DNA of 64,000 bases from Marsupella aquatica (GCA_973895155.1 OZ316891.1:8990001-9054000); one strand, 5' to 3'; positions 13,201 through 25,185 are shown, numbered from the stretch's first letter. A program made the numbers and translations. Notes: generated from the sequence alone by a model not told the origin.

Positions 13201-15702
13201 GTTGCATGGGTCATAGAACGCAGCTACAACCTGAAAAAGTTTTAGATGAGGCACTGAGAGGTTGTCGGTTAAAGTTCAAGCTGAAGAAGTTGACTGATGC
13301 GGAGTCCAAATATAACTCCACGTTGCCAAATAAACGCACAATCCCCGTGTGAGCTACGCAGCAAAATAACACATGGGAAAGTAGAACAAACCTTGCCACC
13401 TTCTAATTCAGCACTTCTCCAGTCCTTAATCGGCCTGGATTTTACGTTTCCATCAAGCATCACGTGCAACAGAAAGAAAGGAGAGCCTGTTGCAGACAAT
13501 CCCACAGTGACGAAGGTATTTCGATGGGCTAAAACTTTCATCTCAAAGGTCAGCTGAGGCGTTAGCCTTACGTTTATTAATCGCGGCATATAGCTACGAA
13601 AGTTAAACGACCAGTACCTCTATCCAATGTAAATAGAGTTATGCACTTCAAATTTTGTTCACACGCTACATTGGAAAAATATATTTTTGTGTCATAACAT
13701 GTCTATCTTTGTCTTTTGGGAAAGTATTGGAGATTTAGGTGCACTGGAAAAACATATAACTAAGTAGGGCCGCTAACGACAACATATTAATCCTCTTGAT
13801 GGCTCCAGAAGCTGGATGCTGTACAATAACAGCATATTTTTAGCATGGATTTGCCATGTGATGTTATAACATAATAACCAATAGCAATGTCGAGGTTGCC
13901 ACTCACTTGCACTAGAAGCCGAGCTCCGCCATTCTGAGCAAGCTGCCTGAATACCTGAAGACTGACAGAAGTACGTAGAATTTCTCTCAATGCAGGTTTT
14001 GGATTGCAAATCTCAAGACTGCCTCATGGACCATAGTGATACATTAGAAGCTTTAGTGTCCTCTACTGCACTGAAAATTACCCTTTAGACCAGACACAAC
14101 TCTACTGGACTGTCCGTCCTAAAAGTCCTGAAATTCGCTGCAAGAAAGGAAACGGGCCAACAAAGAACCTAAGCTTCTAGTTTTAACTTGTGTAGTACTT
14201 TGCCTCGATGAAAAAGGATTACAGATAGGATTGGTGACCTCAAGCCATTTGCCGGGACAAATTCTCACCTCTCCTGCAGTAAATGCTTCCGACGCTGGTC
14301 TTGTAAGAGAAGCTGTGACAGGAGGAGTGATGACAATCGCAGGGAAAGCAAACCAGTGATAGAAACTCCACTTTTTCAAGTCTGCAAATGATATCATCAA
14401 AAAGCGACTCAGCAAAGTGCTGTCCTCTTCCGCTTTTCCCGAGTGAATATCTTCCCAAATCTGCTCAGAATCCAATAAGAGGTTTTCAAAACACTAGTTT
14501 ATCGACGACTAGGATAACTTCGATGCATGGGAGTCCACATTTCCGCCACTCTGAAAGGTCATTGGACGCGCTTACAAACCCTCACTCTTTCGACTCACTT
14601 TAAACCTTGCATTCTGTTGTAAATAAAAGTGACACTACTCATGGAAAATAAGTGAATCTACTGAAGACAGACGAAGGTACGCAAAGACAATCACCTGTTG
14701 GGCGGCCTTCTTCAGCAATGCTTGTTTATCAAGCCCATTGAATTTTTCCAGAGTGTTGGTATTGTACAGAGTCCCTGGAACAGGACACTTGTTTCTATTT
14801 CCCAAAGGAGCGGAAGGGATGTTACTTGAACCACCAGGGTCAGGTGGTAAAGACTCCCCAAGGAGCTGAATATGAGCAGGAATTTGCGGATGACTGCACG
14901 GTGCAAAGAAACCTGTCCTTCCCACAAAGTCGTTGGCGTGTAAGAACAGAAAACCCACTCCCACGACCAACTAGGCAAGATCTAAATCACCGAGAAGACA
15001 GGTTACGAGAAAGTTTTCAAACGAAATTATGAACATTAAGGACTGTAAGCCGAGCTCGCTTCATTGTTATTTCTATGAAACAGGATTCTAGTATGATGGC
15101 GATCTGGAGCATGTTAAATAACGTTCACATTATCCAGATAGTCTTACATAACACAGTATTACATTACTGTTCAGTATTGTCCAGTACGAATCGAACCATT
15201 ATGGCGAAATTCGGCAACTAATTACAACATTGACTCAGAATTCTATTCCATTCTCAATCACTCAGACCCTGGGATTTAAAACTCAAATCGTTCCTTCAAT
15301 GGTTGACACTTGTGTTTCTGGAACTAGTCTAACAAATGCGCATCGAAACAATTCGCTTCCTCAATCGGAGGAATTATGACGAAAACAAACAAGTCCGAAC
15401 CGCAAATTCACGAAAGAACAGGAAAGCGAGATACCGGAAACAGAAATCGGATGCTCCTCCAAGCGCTGCGTCTCAAGCTTGTAGGACGCCATCCGGTGCC
15501 AAAAACCCTCATCCACTGCACTCTGCGATGGAGCGAATTTCAAAATGTTCTCACCACTTCCCGTCTCCGCTCCTCCTCCTCCTCCTCCTCCTCCTTCTGC
15601 TGCTGCTAGTGCTGCTGCAGCTGTTGCCCCTCCTCCATCCACCTCCGATTCATGCCCGGAATCCATCGACCCCGACTCGGCTGATGGCCCTGTCACTCCC
15701 AT
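10216..15702 (-). CDS. ATG7: Autophagy-related protein 7, E1-like activating enzyme
   Basis: Fourteen exons on the minus strand: 15702-15435, 14912-14695, 14460-14269, 13954-13907, 13553-13392, 13230-13041, 12872-12764, 12366-12222, 12036-11878, 11600-11412, 11251-11105, 10934-10819, 10663-10507 and 10386-10216, about 756 aa. ATG7 activates ATG8 and ATG12 for transfer to the E2 enzymes ATG3 and ATG10. Visible signatures are VDEGFWHR and [11 protein letters not shown] in the N-terminal domain, [17 protein letters not shown], the nucleotide-binding loop [14 protein letters not shown] (about 428-441), [30 protein letters not shown], the metal-binding pairs CYFC and CTAC, and catalytic Cys about 620 in [10 protein letters not shown]. 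The C-terminus has [11 protein letters not shown] and an acidic tail. The N-terminus carries a Gly/Ala-rich run from a microsatellite. ATG 15702 is the first in-frame ATG; 15666 is an alternative. The 5' edge of exon 5 is uncertain. Confidence 0.9.
15567..15620. repeat. TCC/TGC trinucleotide microsatellite in ATG7 exon 1
   Basis: A run of TCC repeats followed by CTG/TGC repeats. Read on the minus strand in the ATG7 frame it encodes an Ala run followed by eight glycines. It lies N-terminal to the conserved part of ATG7 and is likely length-variable. Confidence 0.8.
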
Positions 15703-17534
15703 CCCCCCTCCCTCCACACGCACCAACAAAGATAAATGCTCCAGCCTTGCTCCGCTTCTCCTCACCGTCCGCCAGCGATCAGTACGAGATTTCTTCGATG
15801 CGCCGATCCGAAATCGATGCCGCAGACTTCAATTCTGCGCAATTCGACGTGCTCGTGACGAACAATCTCTCGACGAAATCAACGAGCTTTTTGCTTCGAC
15901 CCGAAGAGTCGCTCTGCTTTTCTCTTCGCTTCTCCTCGATTTAGCACATCACCCACGCCACGGCTTCCATCCCCGCCGTCGCCGCTAAAACAGCGGCCCC
16001 GCTAAATACAGGGACCTACGCCGATCCCCCTGACGCTTTGGACCTGTTCCCAAACTGCCCTGCTACACGCAAGGGCCTCGCACACTGACGTGAAGCCGGT
16101 GCCAAAATGGCAGTGCCGCCAGATTTTCTGCAATTGAAGGGACATTGTTGGGCGAGGCGGGGAGGTGTGGGATGTTGGCTAAACTTGGAGGCGCACGCAA
16201 TGCGATCGGTACTTACCGTGTTGGGAGTCGTTGCACATTTCTCTTCAAGACCGGTGTTCGAATCCTGTGCTGTACATTGCTCGGCAAGGAAGCTTGAAGA
16301 GTCATTCCAAAACATTTAAAATCAAAATAAGGGTGGTGTTCGACTAAACTGATGAGTCTTTTTGTCGATTACTTTTTGAGGCGACAGGCCGTGCACAAAT
16401 TGTGAAGTCTTTTGTATTAGTTCAAATAATGGTAGCCGTTTAAATAGTGACTTAACCTGACTGTTTCGATGCTTTACTTTGAAAGGTCCTTTTATTAATT
16501 AATTAATAAGAAAGAAAAACCATGTGGATTTGCTGCTGTTTTACAGCTTAGAGCTGTCTTACATGTAGTTGATCCTCATTTATTATTATTTTAAGGAGAA
16601 ATCTTTGAAACTCCACATAAAGGGAACAGTCAGTCAAACCATTTAAACAGTAGACCTATGAGTCTCAATTCCAGTAAGCTAACACATAGCCATGCCTCTT
16701 TGGGCACGTGATGTCAGCCATCTCTGGGCCTACATCACACATGTGACTCTAAATTGAATGTCTTACATGATCATATTGAACATTTTATGCCTGAACCACC
16801 TCATTTAAGCTAAAATGGCAGTTATAGTGGAGACTGAAGGGGAAAAGAGCAGAAACTTCCTGACACTTGAGGTCCCCAAGTGTGAAACTCAAATAACATA
16901 AATTGGCTCACTTTATACTTGCCCTTCAAGGTGCCTGGCCCCGGTGACACATATATAGCAGCACCATAAACTGTTGTGGTGCATCCCTCATGGCTTTGTC
17001 CGAGCAGTTCTGGGAGAATTGAGGGTGGCAAACTGAGGGGACGAAGCCAAACAGCTCTTAGACCTAACCACATGAAGAGAAACTGAAAATAATTATTTTG
17101 CTTACAGGCTAGATATTCCATGGTATACATGTGAGCTGGACCCTCCATACTGTGAGGATTGCAAGGGAGCTCATTTCCAGATTCAATTTTCATCTGGATT
17201 GTTACATATCATGTTTGAGAATGTTGCCACCAAGCCAATAATAGCATATGTTATGAGGACCCAGTTAAAATACAGAGTTAAAACTAATAATCAGTATTAC
17301 AAATACAATCAATATTTATCGTTAAAGAATGTAAGTTTGTTAAGAGCTTGTCACATGGATGTTCTGACTTTAAGTCATCTTAATTGTCTAGCTACAACAC
17401 CCTCTTGACAGGGTATTACTGAAAAGTACTTGAGGACATACTTGCAAGTATGTCCTCTCTAGAAGTGAGTACTGCCTCAGAGGCATTCATGTGATAATCA
17501 TTTGGGAAATTCATTCAGGTGTATTAGAGGTTAT
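15703..17534. other. ATG7 upstream region and intergenic sequence
   Basis: This should contain the ATG7 5' untranslated region and promoter. No canonical promoter element could be assigned with confidence. A minus-strand open frame of 123 codons (16822-17193) ends with the Pro/Gly-rich YVSPGPGTLKGKY. It has no recognised family and no clear splice partners, so it is not called as a gene. Confidence 0.45.
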
Positions 17535-17775
17535 ATTAGGGGGTGGCAAACCTCTAAATTTGATGAATCTTAACTTAGTGATTTAAGTTAGGGAAAAAGT
17601 TATGGACTACCAATTCATAGTCCAGAACTTTTGGTCATACAAATTGGTCATATGCCATGGCAAGTCATTGTCGAGGATAGTGAAAAGAAACAATACTTTG
17701 TAGAACCAGGTGAAAAACCTATGGCCATTTGTTTATGGCCAAAAGCCATCGTCCGCAACTTTGAGACACCCTATT
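17535..17775. repeat. MITE-like element, third copy of the window-start family
   Basis: The sequence parallels 18-259 along its length (AATTTGATG, ATGGACTACCAA, GGTCATATGCCAT, GGCCAAAAGCCAT). It ends with CTTTGAGACACCC, the inverted partner of the GGGTGTCTCAAAG end. The left end is altered (GGGGGTGGCAAACC). Confidence 0.55.
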
Positions 17776-17810
17776 GGAGCCACAATTGATGCCACAAAGT
17801 TTACTAATAA

Positions 17811-18560
17811 CTAGCCCAATGCATGTGCATTGCACAAAAGATGTTGAGTTGAGAAAAAAATGTCGAGGTGAAAAAAGATGTTGACGAGTGAAAGAGATGT
17901 CAAGGTGAGGAAAGGAAGTCAAGATGAGAAAAGATGGTAACATGAGAAAAAGATGTAAAGTGTTGAACTAAGACGTCATTCGCAACGACCATACAACCAT
18001 GACTCATTCCATGCACACGTAGTCGACACAATCTCTACGTGGTTCACCTCTTCTCCAAGGCTACGTCCACACGAACACCCAAGCTTTACTTCAAGAGTAG
18101 ACGAACACACATGCTCTCTCTCTTCCTCCTGTTGTTCTGTTACAATGAGTAAGCACCACCCACCAGCGGCTTACACTAGCCCTGGTATATACAAGGTCAC
18201 ACACGACTAATCTAACCTCAGCTAAGATCCTAACTGTGGTTAGCCTAAGTGCCGTAACCTATGAGTCACAAGACTAAGAGCAATCCTTAACATAAAGCTG
18301 AGGAAATGATGACAAGGAGAGAAAATATATCAAGGGTGAGGGAAAGATGTTGTGGTGAGATACAAATGTAGAGGTGAGGACAAGGTTGTCAAGCCAGGTG
18401 AGAAAAGATGTAGAGGAGGGCAAAAGATGTCAAGGAAATAAAAATATGTCAAAAGTGAGAAAAAAAATGATGTGGTGAGATAAGATGTAAATGTGAGAAA
18501 GCAATGGCAAGATAAGAAACATGTGTCAGAGTGAAGAATATCTTGCCCGAAAGAAATTTA
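17811..18560 (-). mobile_element. Helitron-like element copy 2, interrupted by a solo LTR
   Basis: On the minus strand the 3' terminus is CTAG (17811-17814) followed by T. It is preceded at ten bases by GTGC-ATT-GCAC (17825-17835) and then by CAAAAGATGTT. The body, before and after the inserted LTR, consists of degenerate AAGATGTCAAGGTGAGA units, the reverse complement of the array at 3.8-4.3 kb. The far (5') boundary near 18560 is approximate. Confidence 0.5.
17961..18292 (-). mobile_element. Solo LTR, 332 bp, with TAAAG target duplication
   Basis: Starts TGTTGAACTAAG and ends CAATCCTTAACA, so both ends fit TG...CA. It is flanked on both sides by TAAAG, a perfect 5-bp duplication. Read on the minus strand it contains GTGGACGTAGCC and then GGTGAACCACGTA, a pair also present in the solo LTR at 35040-35403. 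No internal retroelement sequence adjoins it, so it fits LTR-LTR recombination or a very short TRIM-type element. Confidence 0.85.
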
Positions 18561-19470
18561 AAATGTTCCATTTTCAATCCCTGAAAATTCTTGTGTCACA
18601 TCTCCCCAAACAACTACCCTGAACCCAAAACTCACTAGTGAACGTGCTCCTTGCTTCCGAATATATGTGGCATCCTACATGCATACCCCAATTAATTGTA
18701 AATGTGATGTGAGCCCTGTTTGATGCCCCTTGACTTTCCATACCCATTTCAAATCACCATGTCATTGTCATGCCTGGCAAGCCAACATCAATTCTTAAGG
18801 ACATCAATTCTTAAGGGTATTGGGATTAGAGTTCTGACTGGGCACATGCAATACTTCTCCCAAGGCCTTCTTCCTCCCTTTTGCCACATCTAAGGTTCAG
18901 AAATTTTGTGATTTAAATCTTATAGCCACAATCAGTTCCTCCTTTTCTTAGTTTTCATAAGCGGAAAGATGAGAGGAAAAAGGCAGGATAGCATATTATA
19001 GTTGTAAGATGTTAATGTTTAATTTCCACTGTACCCAAGTTACTAATAATGTAAATGTTCGAATTTCCACTGTCCATCTCGATTGAAGAAGGGGACTTCC
19101 TACTGCTAAAGTGAAGCCACAAGAATTTTGCTTTGAACGAGTTTAGACTCAATGCTTTGTACAATAGAATGTCCAAAAAGATCTTTCATTGCAAAAAAAA
19201 AAAACGAATGTCGTTGTGCATCGAGAAGACAGGATTTCATAGTACACTACATAGAGAGTCTGCAAGGCGATCTTTTAAGAGAAAACAGTAGTTCTGTGAC
19301 AGAAGATTCTCTCGTCGAGATAAGCTCGTAGTCTGTAGCAGAAGGAGAATGTTCAAAATTGATATGTTATTCAATTGTAAGCCCAAGTGGATTTACCGTT
19401 CCTCTCCACAACGAATCGGGATGTTGTTTAACATGACCCGAGCCTGCTTCCTATCTGAATTCTCACTACT
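18561..19470. other. Intergenic, nothing recognised
   Basis: Unique-looking sequence with only short open frames. No gene or element end was identified. Confidence 0.45.
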
Positions 19471-19472
19471 TA

Positions 19473-19655
19473 GCAAGATTTCTCCATCAATATCTACACT
19501 CCACGTTCTGAATTCTAGCAAGATTTCTCCATCGATCTCTACACGCCACGTTCTGAATTCTCCCTAGCAAGATTTCTCCATCGACCTCTACACTCCACAT
19601 TCTGAATTCTCCCTAGCAAGATTTCGCCATCGATCTCTACACTCCACGCTTCAAT
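19473..19655. repeat. Tandem repeat, about four copies of a 45-50 bp unit
   Basis: Four successive units begin TAGCAAGATTTC(T/G)CCATC and continue TCTACACTCCACGTTCTGAATTC with a few substitutions. The units are well preserved, which suggests recent expansion. They lie about 1.1 kb beyond the 3' end of the fucosyltransferase gene. Confidence 0.8.
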
Positions 19656-20731
19656 TAAGTCAGTATCTCCCTGTCCGACTCCGTGTCAGTTACTGTAGCT
19701 TTCTGAACGTCTCCCATGCGTCACGTGACCTTCAAACATAGGCACAGTCATTGACCTTCTTACTTACCCAATCACTGTATCCGTGTTGCTCACTTACCCT
19801 CTCTTCCCCTTTCATTTCCGTGGGGTTCCCATTCAAGCAACCCTCTCTTCCCGTCAATTTCTCAAGGCCTACAACACTTCACACCTTATCAATGTACTTT
19901 CGCTCGGATCCGATTTGTCAACACATGTGAATGGATCGAGCGGCCCTCTCCCAAAACGGGACCTAGTCAGAGCCCGAGTCAGAGTATTTTCTTTTCAAGC
20001 CTTCCTTAATGACTTGAGTGTAAGTTAGGTCGAACCACTATTGGCAGTGGGTCTTTTTTCCAAATCACCTTTTTCAACTGGATGTGTGAAAACACATCGA
20101 GGTTTGATCAGAAAGAACAACTCATCTCCCAACAATTGATTGCACGAGCCGTCGTATTGTAAGCATTCAGTCAGCTGGTTCAATTCCTCTTTAAAGAAAT
20201 GGAGCCCTGTTCAATGAACATGGCACTTCCAACAGCCACTGCGGAGTGCTCTTCGTCTCAAGAATTCTTCTTTGGATTCATTCTACATCGGGAAAACCCT
20301 CCATGTTAGTGATGGATGGATCATGCACGCTTCAGAATTGGTCTTGCATATCTTGTGAGGGTTTGAAACTTGTTGATCCTTGGCACATTTGAAGGTTTTG
20401 GTTGGTCAACGATTGATCAGTCGATAAGCGGTCTTTCCTCAATGTCTGCTTCCAGAATGCGACGTATACACTATAAGGTAGGTGGACTGTATGATAAGTC
20501 TCGGATCCCAACGCACTTTAAGTCACAAGAAGCAAGCTCCAGAAGTTGTAGACTTAAAGGAATGCACGGCCTCGCTTCAGGCCGAAATATTCCCCCAAGC
20601 CAAATGAAGACAAGTTGATTGAACGAGACTGCTATGTGCCTAGAGGAACCCCAGTAAAATGTGCTGTGACCCTCCAAGTCACTGGCGGCATCAAGTTTCA
20701 AATACACTTAACTTGTAAGCGTCAACTCAAT
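19656..20731. other. Region 3' of the fucosyltransferase gene
   Basis: Probably includes the 3' untranslated region of the minus-strand gene that ends at 20732. No other coding sequence is supported. Confidence 0.4.
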
Positions 20732-22555
20732 TCACAAGTGGTACGTTGAATTCCCTATGTTGACAAGTTGCAGGCCACTCGTTGAATCTTGGCAAGGTCT
20801 GAGGTGCTTCTCGATCCAGGCCTCGTGCGCAGGGGTGCGACTAGTCTCGTTACCACAATCCATCTTCGGCCAGAAAGAATAATGGTTGCAAGGCTCAGGG
20901 GAGTAGCCCACCACGCAGTGTAAGTTTCCAGGAGCCGGATCCTCCTCCACGTTCGGGCCAAGGTCGCCTCGGAGGTTCACAATGTATGGCGTCAGTGCCC
21001 CCAAACCCTGCGCCACATACCCGAACGTGGACACGCTGCTGGTTGCAATGGTATCACTGAGGCTGAGAAGCCACATCTCCACAAATGCCTTCTGGGCTTG
21101 GTCGTAGGAATGCCACTCCATGCGCTCGTGGCTCACAATGTGAACTCTCACCAGGGTGCCATCCGTGGTGGGAAAATTGGCGTACAAATCTTGCAGCTCT
21201 TCGGCGTACGTCTGCTGGAGCGATGCAATGAGAACAGATGTAACAACAGGCCCACCATTTTCCCGCTGGTGCTTTTGAACGTCTTTGGTTAGTTCCCTCG
21301 AGCTAGACGACGGCCGCACCTTCATCATCCACTCCAGCAACCGCTCCTTGGGGAAGCTTGGTGCCTCGCTCGAAACATTAGGTAAGATGTGGTGATGCGT
21401 GAGGCAGTTCAAAACCCTCTCAAAGGCAAGAGCGGAGTACTCACCACTGTCTGGCACTGAGTGCCGCCTGATCTGGATCCCCACGAGATTCTCGGCCGAG
21501 GACAGGTATGAGGAGTAGATGCGGAAGATCTTCTCCCAGAGGTTGTTGCTCGGGAGGAGGAGGTACCGGCTGAGGTGTGTGAACACATGGGATGGGTTGG
21601 GGAAGAGCGTTGACAACCGCGGCCAAAACTCCGGAAAGGTGAGTAATCGGGGGACGAAATATTGGTTACTGGTCCACATAACCCAATCGATTTCCCGGAT
21701 GCGCTCTCTCGTCTCTGAGCAGAAGAATCTCTGGTCGCCGCAATTCTGGGAGTGGTCGAGGTTCAACCTGAGGACATTCTCGATACCGTTAAAATTGTCG
21801 TTAACTGCTTTGTTCACATCCGGAGCATTGTAGAGCAGATCCAGAGGGAAGCCGTCGGGAAGAATCCACGTCGAGTCCGGGAACGGCTCGCACAGCAAGT
21901 TCGCGACATGGCCTGTTTCTGCACTCAATTCTACGAGAAGGACTCGGTCGGTGAAGAGAGCGAAGACGAAGGCCGAGACGAGAGATATGAGCCTGTTGCC
22001 CAGCCCAGCTCCCCCTTCGATGAAAACCAGAAACTGGCAGTCACTTGAACTGCCGAGCGAGCTTCCGTTTAGCGATTGCAGGAACGTTTCCGTCCAGTTC
22101 TGACCGACGGATTTCGAGCATTCTGCATGGCGCTTCTCGTATACCTTCAGAGCCGAGACAAGAGCTGCAGAAGAAGGAATGATCTGAGACGCGGGACGGT
22201 GGAGCATGTGTTGGTCCCTACTCAAACACTTGGCTGCAGGACTTCTCAGGAGACGGCTCATGTCATCCTTGCTCGAAGACATGGGCACTCTTGACGTCGA
22301 TTCAGATTGATTCACCGGAATTATACTTCCAGTGGCCCCCAGCACCATGTCCTTACGACGCACCGAGTTGTATGTGTCCACCATTCCCTCTTGCAACATC
22401 AAGCCAAACGACAAGAGTGTGACCACAAGCAGTGCTGCCGCCTTGGTACACCAGGACGGATAGAGCTTCGAGTCGTGCAGGGACCCGCAGCACAGTCTCC
22501 ACAGTTCGCCTTTCCCAGCTTTCATGATCGCTGGTGAGACTTGCTTCTCGTGCAT
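20732..22555 (-). CDS. Galactoside 2-alpha-L-fucosyltransferase-like (GT37 family)
   Basis: Single-exon ORF of 607 aa starting at an ATG. The layout fits a Golgi type II membrane protein: a short cytosolic tail, a membrane anchor at about residues 39-55 (AAALLVVTLLSFGLML), a variable stem, then the catalytic domain. GT37 signatures are FIEGGAGLGNRLISLVSAF (about 178-196), GIQIRRHS (359-366, the GDP-fucose-binding Arg region) and SSVSTFGYVAQGLG (506-519). By family, it transfers fucose from GDP-fucose to galactose on xyloglucan or arabinogalactan proteins; the acceptor cannot be read from sequence. Several Asn-X-Ser/Thr sites fit a luminal domain. An ATG ten codons downstream is an alternative start. 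No frame damage. Confidence 0.88.
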   Translation of the reverse strand: MHEKQVSPAIMKAGKGELWRLCCGSLHDSKLYPSWCTKAAALLVVTLLSFGLMLQEGMVDTYNSVRRKDMVLGATGSIIPVNQSESTSRVPMSSSKDDMSRLLRSPAAKCLSRDQHMLHRPASQIIPSSAALVSALKVYEKRHAECSKSVGQNWTETFLQSLNGSSLGSSSDCQFLVFIEGGAGLGNRLISLVSAFVFALFTDRVLLVELSAETGHVANLLCEPFPDSTWILPDGFPLDLLYNAPDVNKAVNDNFNGIENVLRLNLDHSQNCGDQRFFCSETRERIREIDWVMWTSNQYFVPRLLTFPEFWPRLSTLFPNPSHVFTHLSRYLLLPSNNLWEKIFRIYSSYLSSAENLVGIQIRRHSVPDSGEYSALAFERVLNCLTHHHILPNVSSEAPSFPKERLLEWMMKVRPSSSSRELTKDVQKHQRENGGPVVTSVLIASLQQTYAEELQDLYANFPTTDGTLVRVHIVSHERMEWHSYDQAQKAFVEMWLLSLSDTIATSSVSTFGYVAQGLGALTPYIVNLRGDLGPNVEEDPAPGNLHCVVGYSPEPCNHYSFWPKMDCGNETSRTPAHEAWIEKHLRPCQDSTSGLQLVNIGNSTYHL

Positions 22556-24365
22556 GATTTCAATCCTCCCGTTACGAAGCTTTCTCCGTCCTTAATTTCG
22601 TGCTTCCAAAACACACCGGCCCGCATAAAGGATTATTTTCTCCCTTCGCAGTACGTCAGGCTCTAGCTCGATCGAGCTGCCAGTTCAGTTGCTAAACGGA
22701 AAAATCATCAAAGTTACTGCATGTGATACGTGATTCTGCCCATGCGATCACAATCGCGTGGAGCCCCCACGTCTCGTACACAGACCTGTGCCGTGGCTGA
22801 AGAATGCGTCAGCTAGCAACCTCAAACCGCGTGTATTATATATACAATTATAATTACCTCGCATCAAGATCCTCATTAGCAACCTTTCTCGAACTTGGGC
22901 AAGGTCATCGCCACCAATTGAGACGAAGGATCGCAATTTCTTGTAGCTATTGCAGACAGCTAACCCGAGAACCTATATTTTCCAAAACTGAAGCATCAGT
23001 CGCCAAGCTGAATGGAAGTAGAAGATCGTCAAGAATTTCTGTTACGAAGTAACGGATATATCGAAAGCCAATAGCCCAGGCTGTTTCCCGGACAACATCA
23101 GGTATTCGCAATTTGGGAATGAAGAAGACGGTCATCAGTTCAAAGCATGAACCGGAGCAACAATTCTCGATTATCGATCATGTCGTTGGATGGAAAACAG
23201 ATGCCCCAGTTTCTTGTCTTGCTCAAGGCAAAACACACGACTGGCGAACGCAATCCAGGTAAACTACGAAACGAGGATTCGGGCAATCGAGGGAACGGCG
23301 ATGACGGGGAGACGAAGTCAGTGGCCCAAATCTCTCCGCAACAACGCAATTGAAGATCCTTCTTATATGTACGATGTGAAAGAGAGAATAGTGAGTTCAC
23401 GAAATTCCGAATCCCCGTAAACTTCATTCACCCGGCAAATTAACAAGGAATCCAATCAAGCAACCAAGAGCGAGCGGGTCATTCTATCCATCCACGCGCT
23501 GTAATCCTTGAGTTTCAACGAAACTCAAAGGACAAGGGCTACATATACTTTTAGGAGGGAATGAATCAATAGCCCAGCGTTCGTGCAGAAATTACAGGCC
23601 AAAGTGCTTGCACCCGACGAACAGACAGACTGGCAGTGGATAGAAAAGTGGATCGATGAGTAATGAGTGACACTCTGGGATAAGTAACTGCCGGAAATTG
23701 ATGGCCCCAAACGATAATAACTGGCAAGAAGTCGAGCGACGTGACTACTTGTCCGCCCTCTGTCTGATTCCCTCAATTCCTCACCTCAGTCTTGCAACGG
23801 AAGTCAAACAGTCCAATCAGTGCAATCACGGCAAGAATTCCCGAGCGAACTGATGGCCCTCCCAGATAAAATTCGTGTCTGTCCGCAGGGAGGAATGGCC
23901 CGTGACAGGGGAAATCACGGAGGCCAGTTTTGTTCACAAAGGCGTTTCCTTGGATGCTTTGTGGTCTTTTCTTCCATAGAACCGACAGAGGTGAAAAGGG
24001 AGAGGAAACACGAAACGACGCCTCCATATATTTGTTGCACCACGATCAGTCATGGTTCGTGCCCACGTCCGCATGTGGTCTCGACCGTATGAGAAAAAAT
24101 CTGGAATTCCGAAATTGAGAGCGTTGCAATTTGGTCTCGATCCGTCGCTTGGAAATTAATGTAGGAGAGTGCAGCAGAGAGGTACGGCTTGTGTTTTGTG
24201 TGGTGGGTGGCACCACCTTCATTGCTGCTTGATTCGGAAGGTTGGCTCGTCGCACGTTACTGCATGTTTTCATTTTGGAGTGTCTGAGATGTTCGGCGTA
24301 GTAATCTGCAGAGGGCGCTGAGTACAAATAGATGAAATTCGCCGATAGTATACAGAATTCAGTAG
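22556..24365. other. Upstream region of the fucosyltransferase gene and intergenic
   Basis: The first few hundred bases should contain the promoter and 5' leader of the minus-strand fucosyltransferase gene. A TATATATA-like stretch near 22836-22846 was noted but is not assigned. The remaining sequence has only short open frames without domains. Confidence 0.4.
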
Positions 24366-24377
24366 GCGTCTTACATA

Positions 24378-24482
24378 GTGTATTTTTCAACTTTGACATC
24401 TCACATACGTGTATTTTTCAACTTTGACAGCGCGGGGCGGGGGACCATTGACGGGTCGGGGGACCATTGACGGGTCGGGGCA
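24378..24482. repeat. Two short tandem duplications
   Basis: GTATTTTTCAACTTTGACA occurs twice (about 24380 and 24410). GGGGGACCATTGACGGGTC occurs twice in immediate succession (about 24437-24478). The G-rich unit is unlike its AT-rich surroundings. Confidence 0.75.
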
Positions 24483-25049
24483 GGGATCATGACTGGTCGA
24501 GCACCAAATGTAATGTGAGGCCCAACAGAATGCGAGGCCCGACCCGTCACACTTGGACCCGCAAGAGATCCTGAATTTTGAAGGAAACCCAATCACATTA
24601 AGTGTGCAGCGATCCCACTCATTTTTTAGTACCTGAGAAAATTATCACCTTGTTGTACCCTGTTGCAGTGCACTTGAGGCCGCCCATGAGGTGTCATTTC
24701 TTTTTACATATGAGACGCCCCAGTGGAGACAGAAAGCCCAATGCTGGGTATTGGCAATCTTTTGATCTGGTGCTTGCCTTATTCTCTTTTGTGCTCCACC
24801 TAGTGAAATACTGCTGTAGGTTTATGTTATAGAGACTTTAAAAATACTTTGTGTTTTAATTAGCTTACAGTGTATGTTAGTTGTTATGGGGTACTACTTG
24901 GCTTGTTGGCCCTCTTTGGTCTTTCCTTTTTCCTTTCTTTTATTGAGTCTTTTTGCTTTCAGATCCTATCTCCTGGTTTGGTGTTCTTGTCTTTTTGGCA
25001 GAGTGATGTATATATTATGCTACCCGGTACACTGATCAGATGTACACCA
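24483..25049. other. Intergenic, nothing recognised
   Basis: Pyrimidine-rich stretches and short open frames only. No supported feature. Confidence 0.4.
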
Positions 25050-25185
25050 TTCTCTTATTGGAAAGAGGCATGTTAGAGCATCTCCAAAGGTTAGACTGTT
25101 TGCAAGGATTAGAAAGTCTCCAAAGGCTAGAAGGTTTGCAAAGGTCACTGGGTTTGTTCTCACCTCAGGGTTTGTTACTACCTCA
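25050..25185. repeat. Short degenerate tandem repeat
   Basis: An approximately 18-bp unit based on CAAAGG(T/C)TAGA(A/C) with GTTTGCAAAGG is repeated about five times, followed by two CCTCAGGGTTTGTT-like units. No coding content. Confidence 0.6.

Noticed and set aside
15336-15988. Plus-strand frames of up to 202 codons with Leu and Pro runs
   Set aside because: They are shadows of the ATG7 first exon and its TCC microsatellite on the opposite strand.
16165-16262. Possible tRNA or tRNA-derived SINE: TGGCTAAACTTGG resembles an A box and TGTTCGAATCC a B box
   Set aside because: The two boxes are about 75 bp apart, too far for a tRNA. I could not fold an acceptor stem or find a SINE tail.
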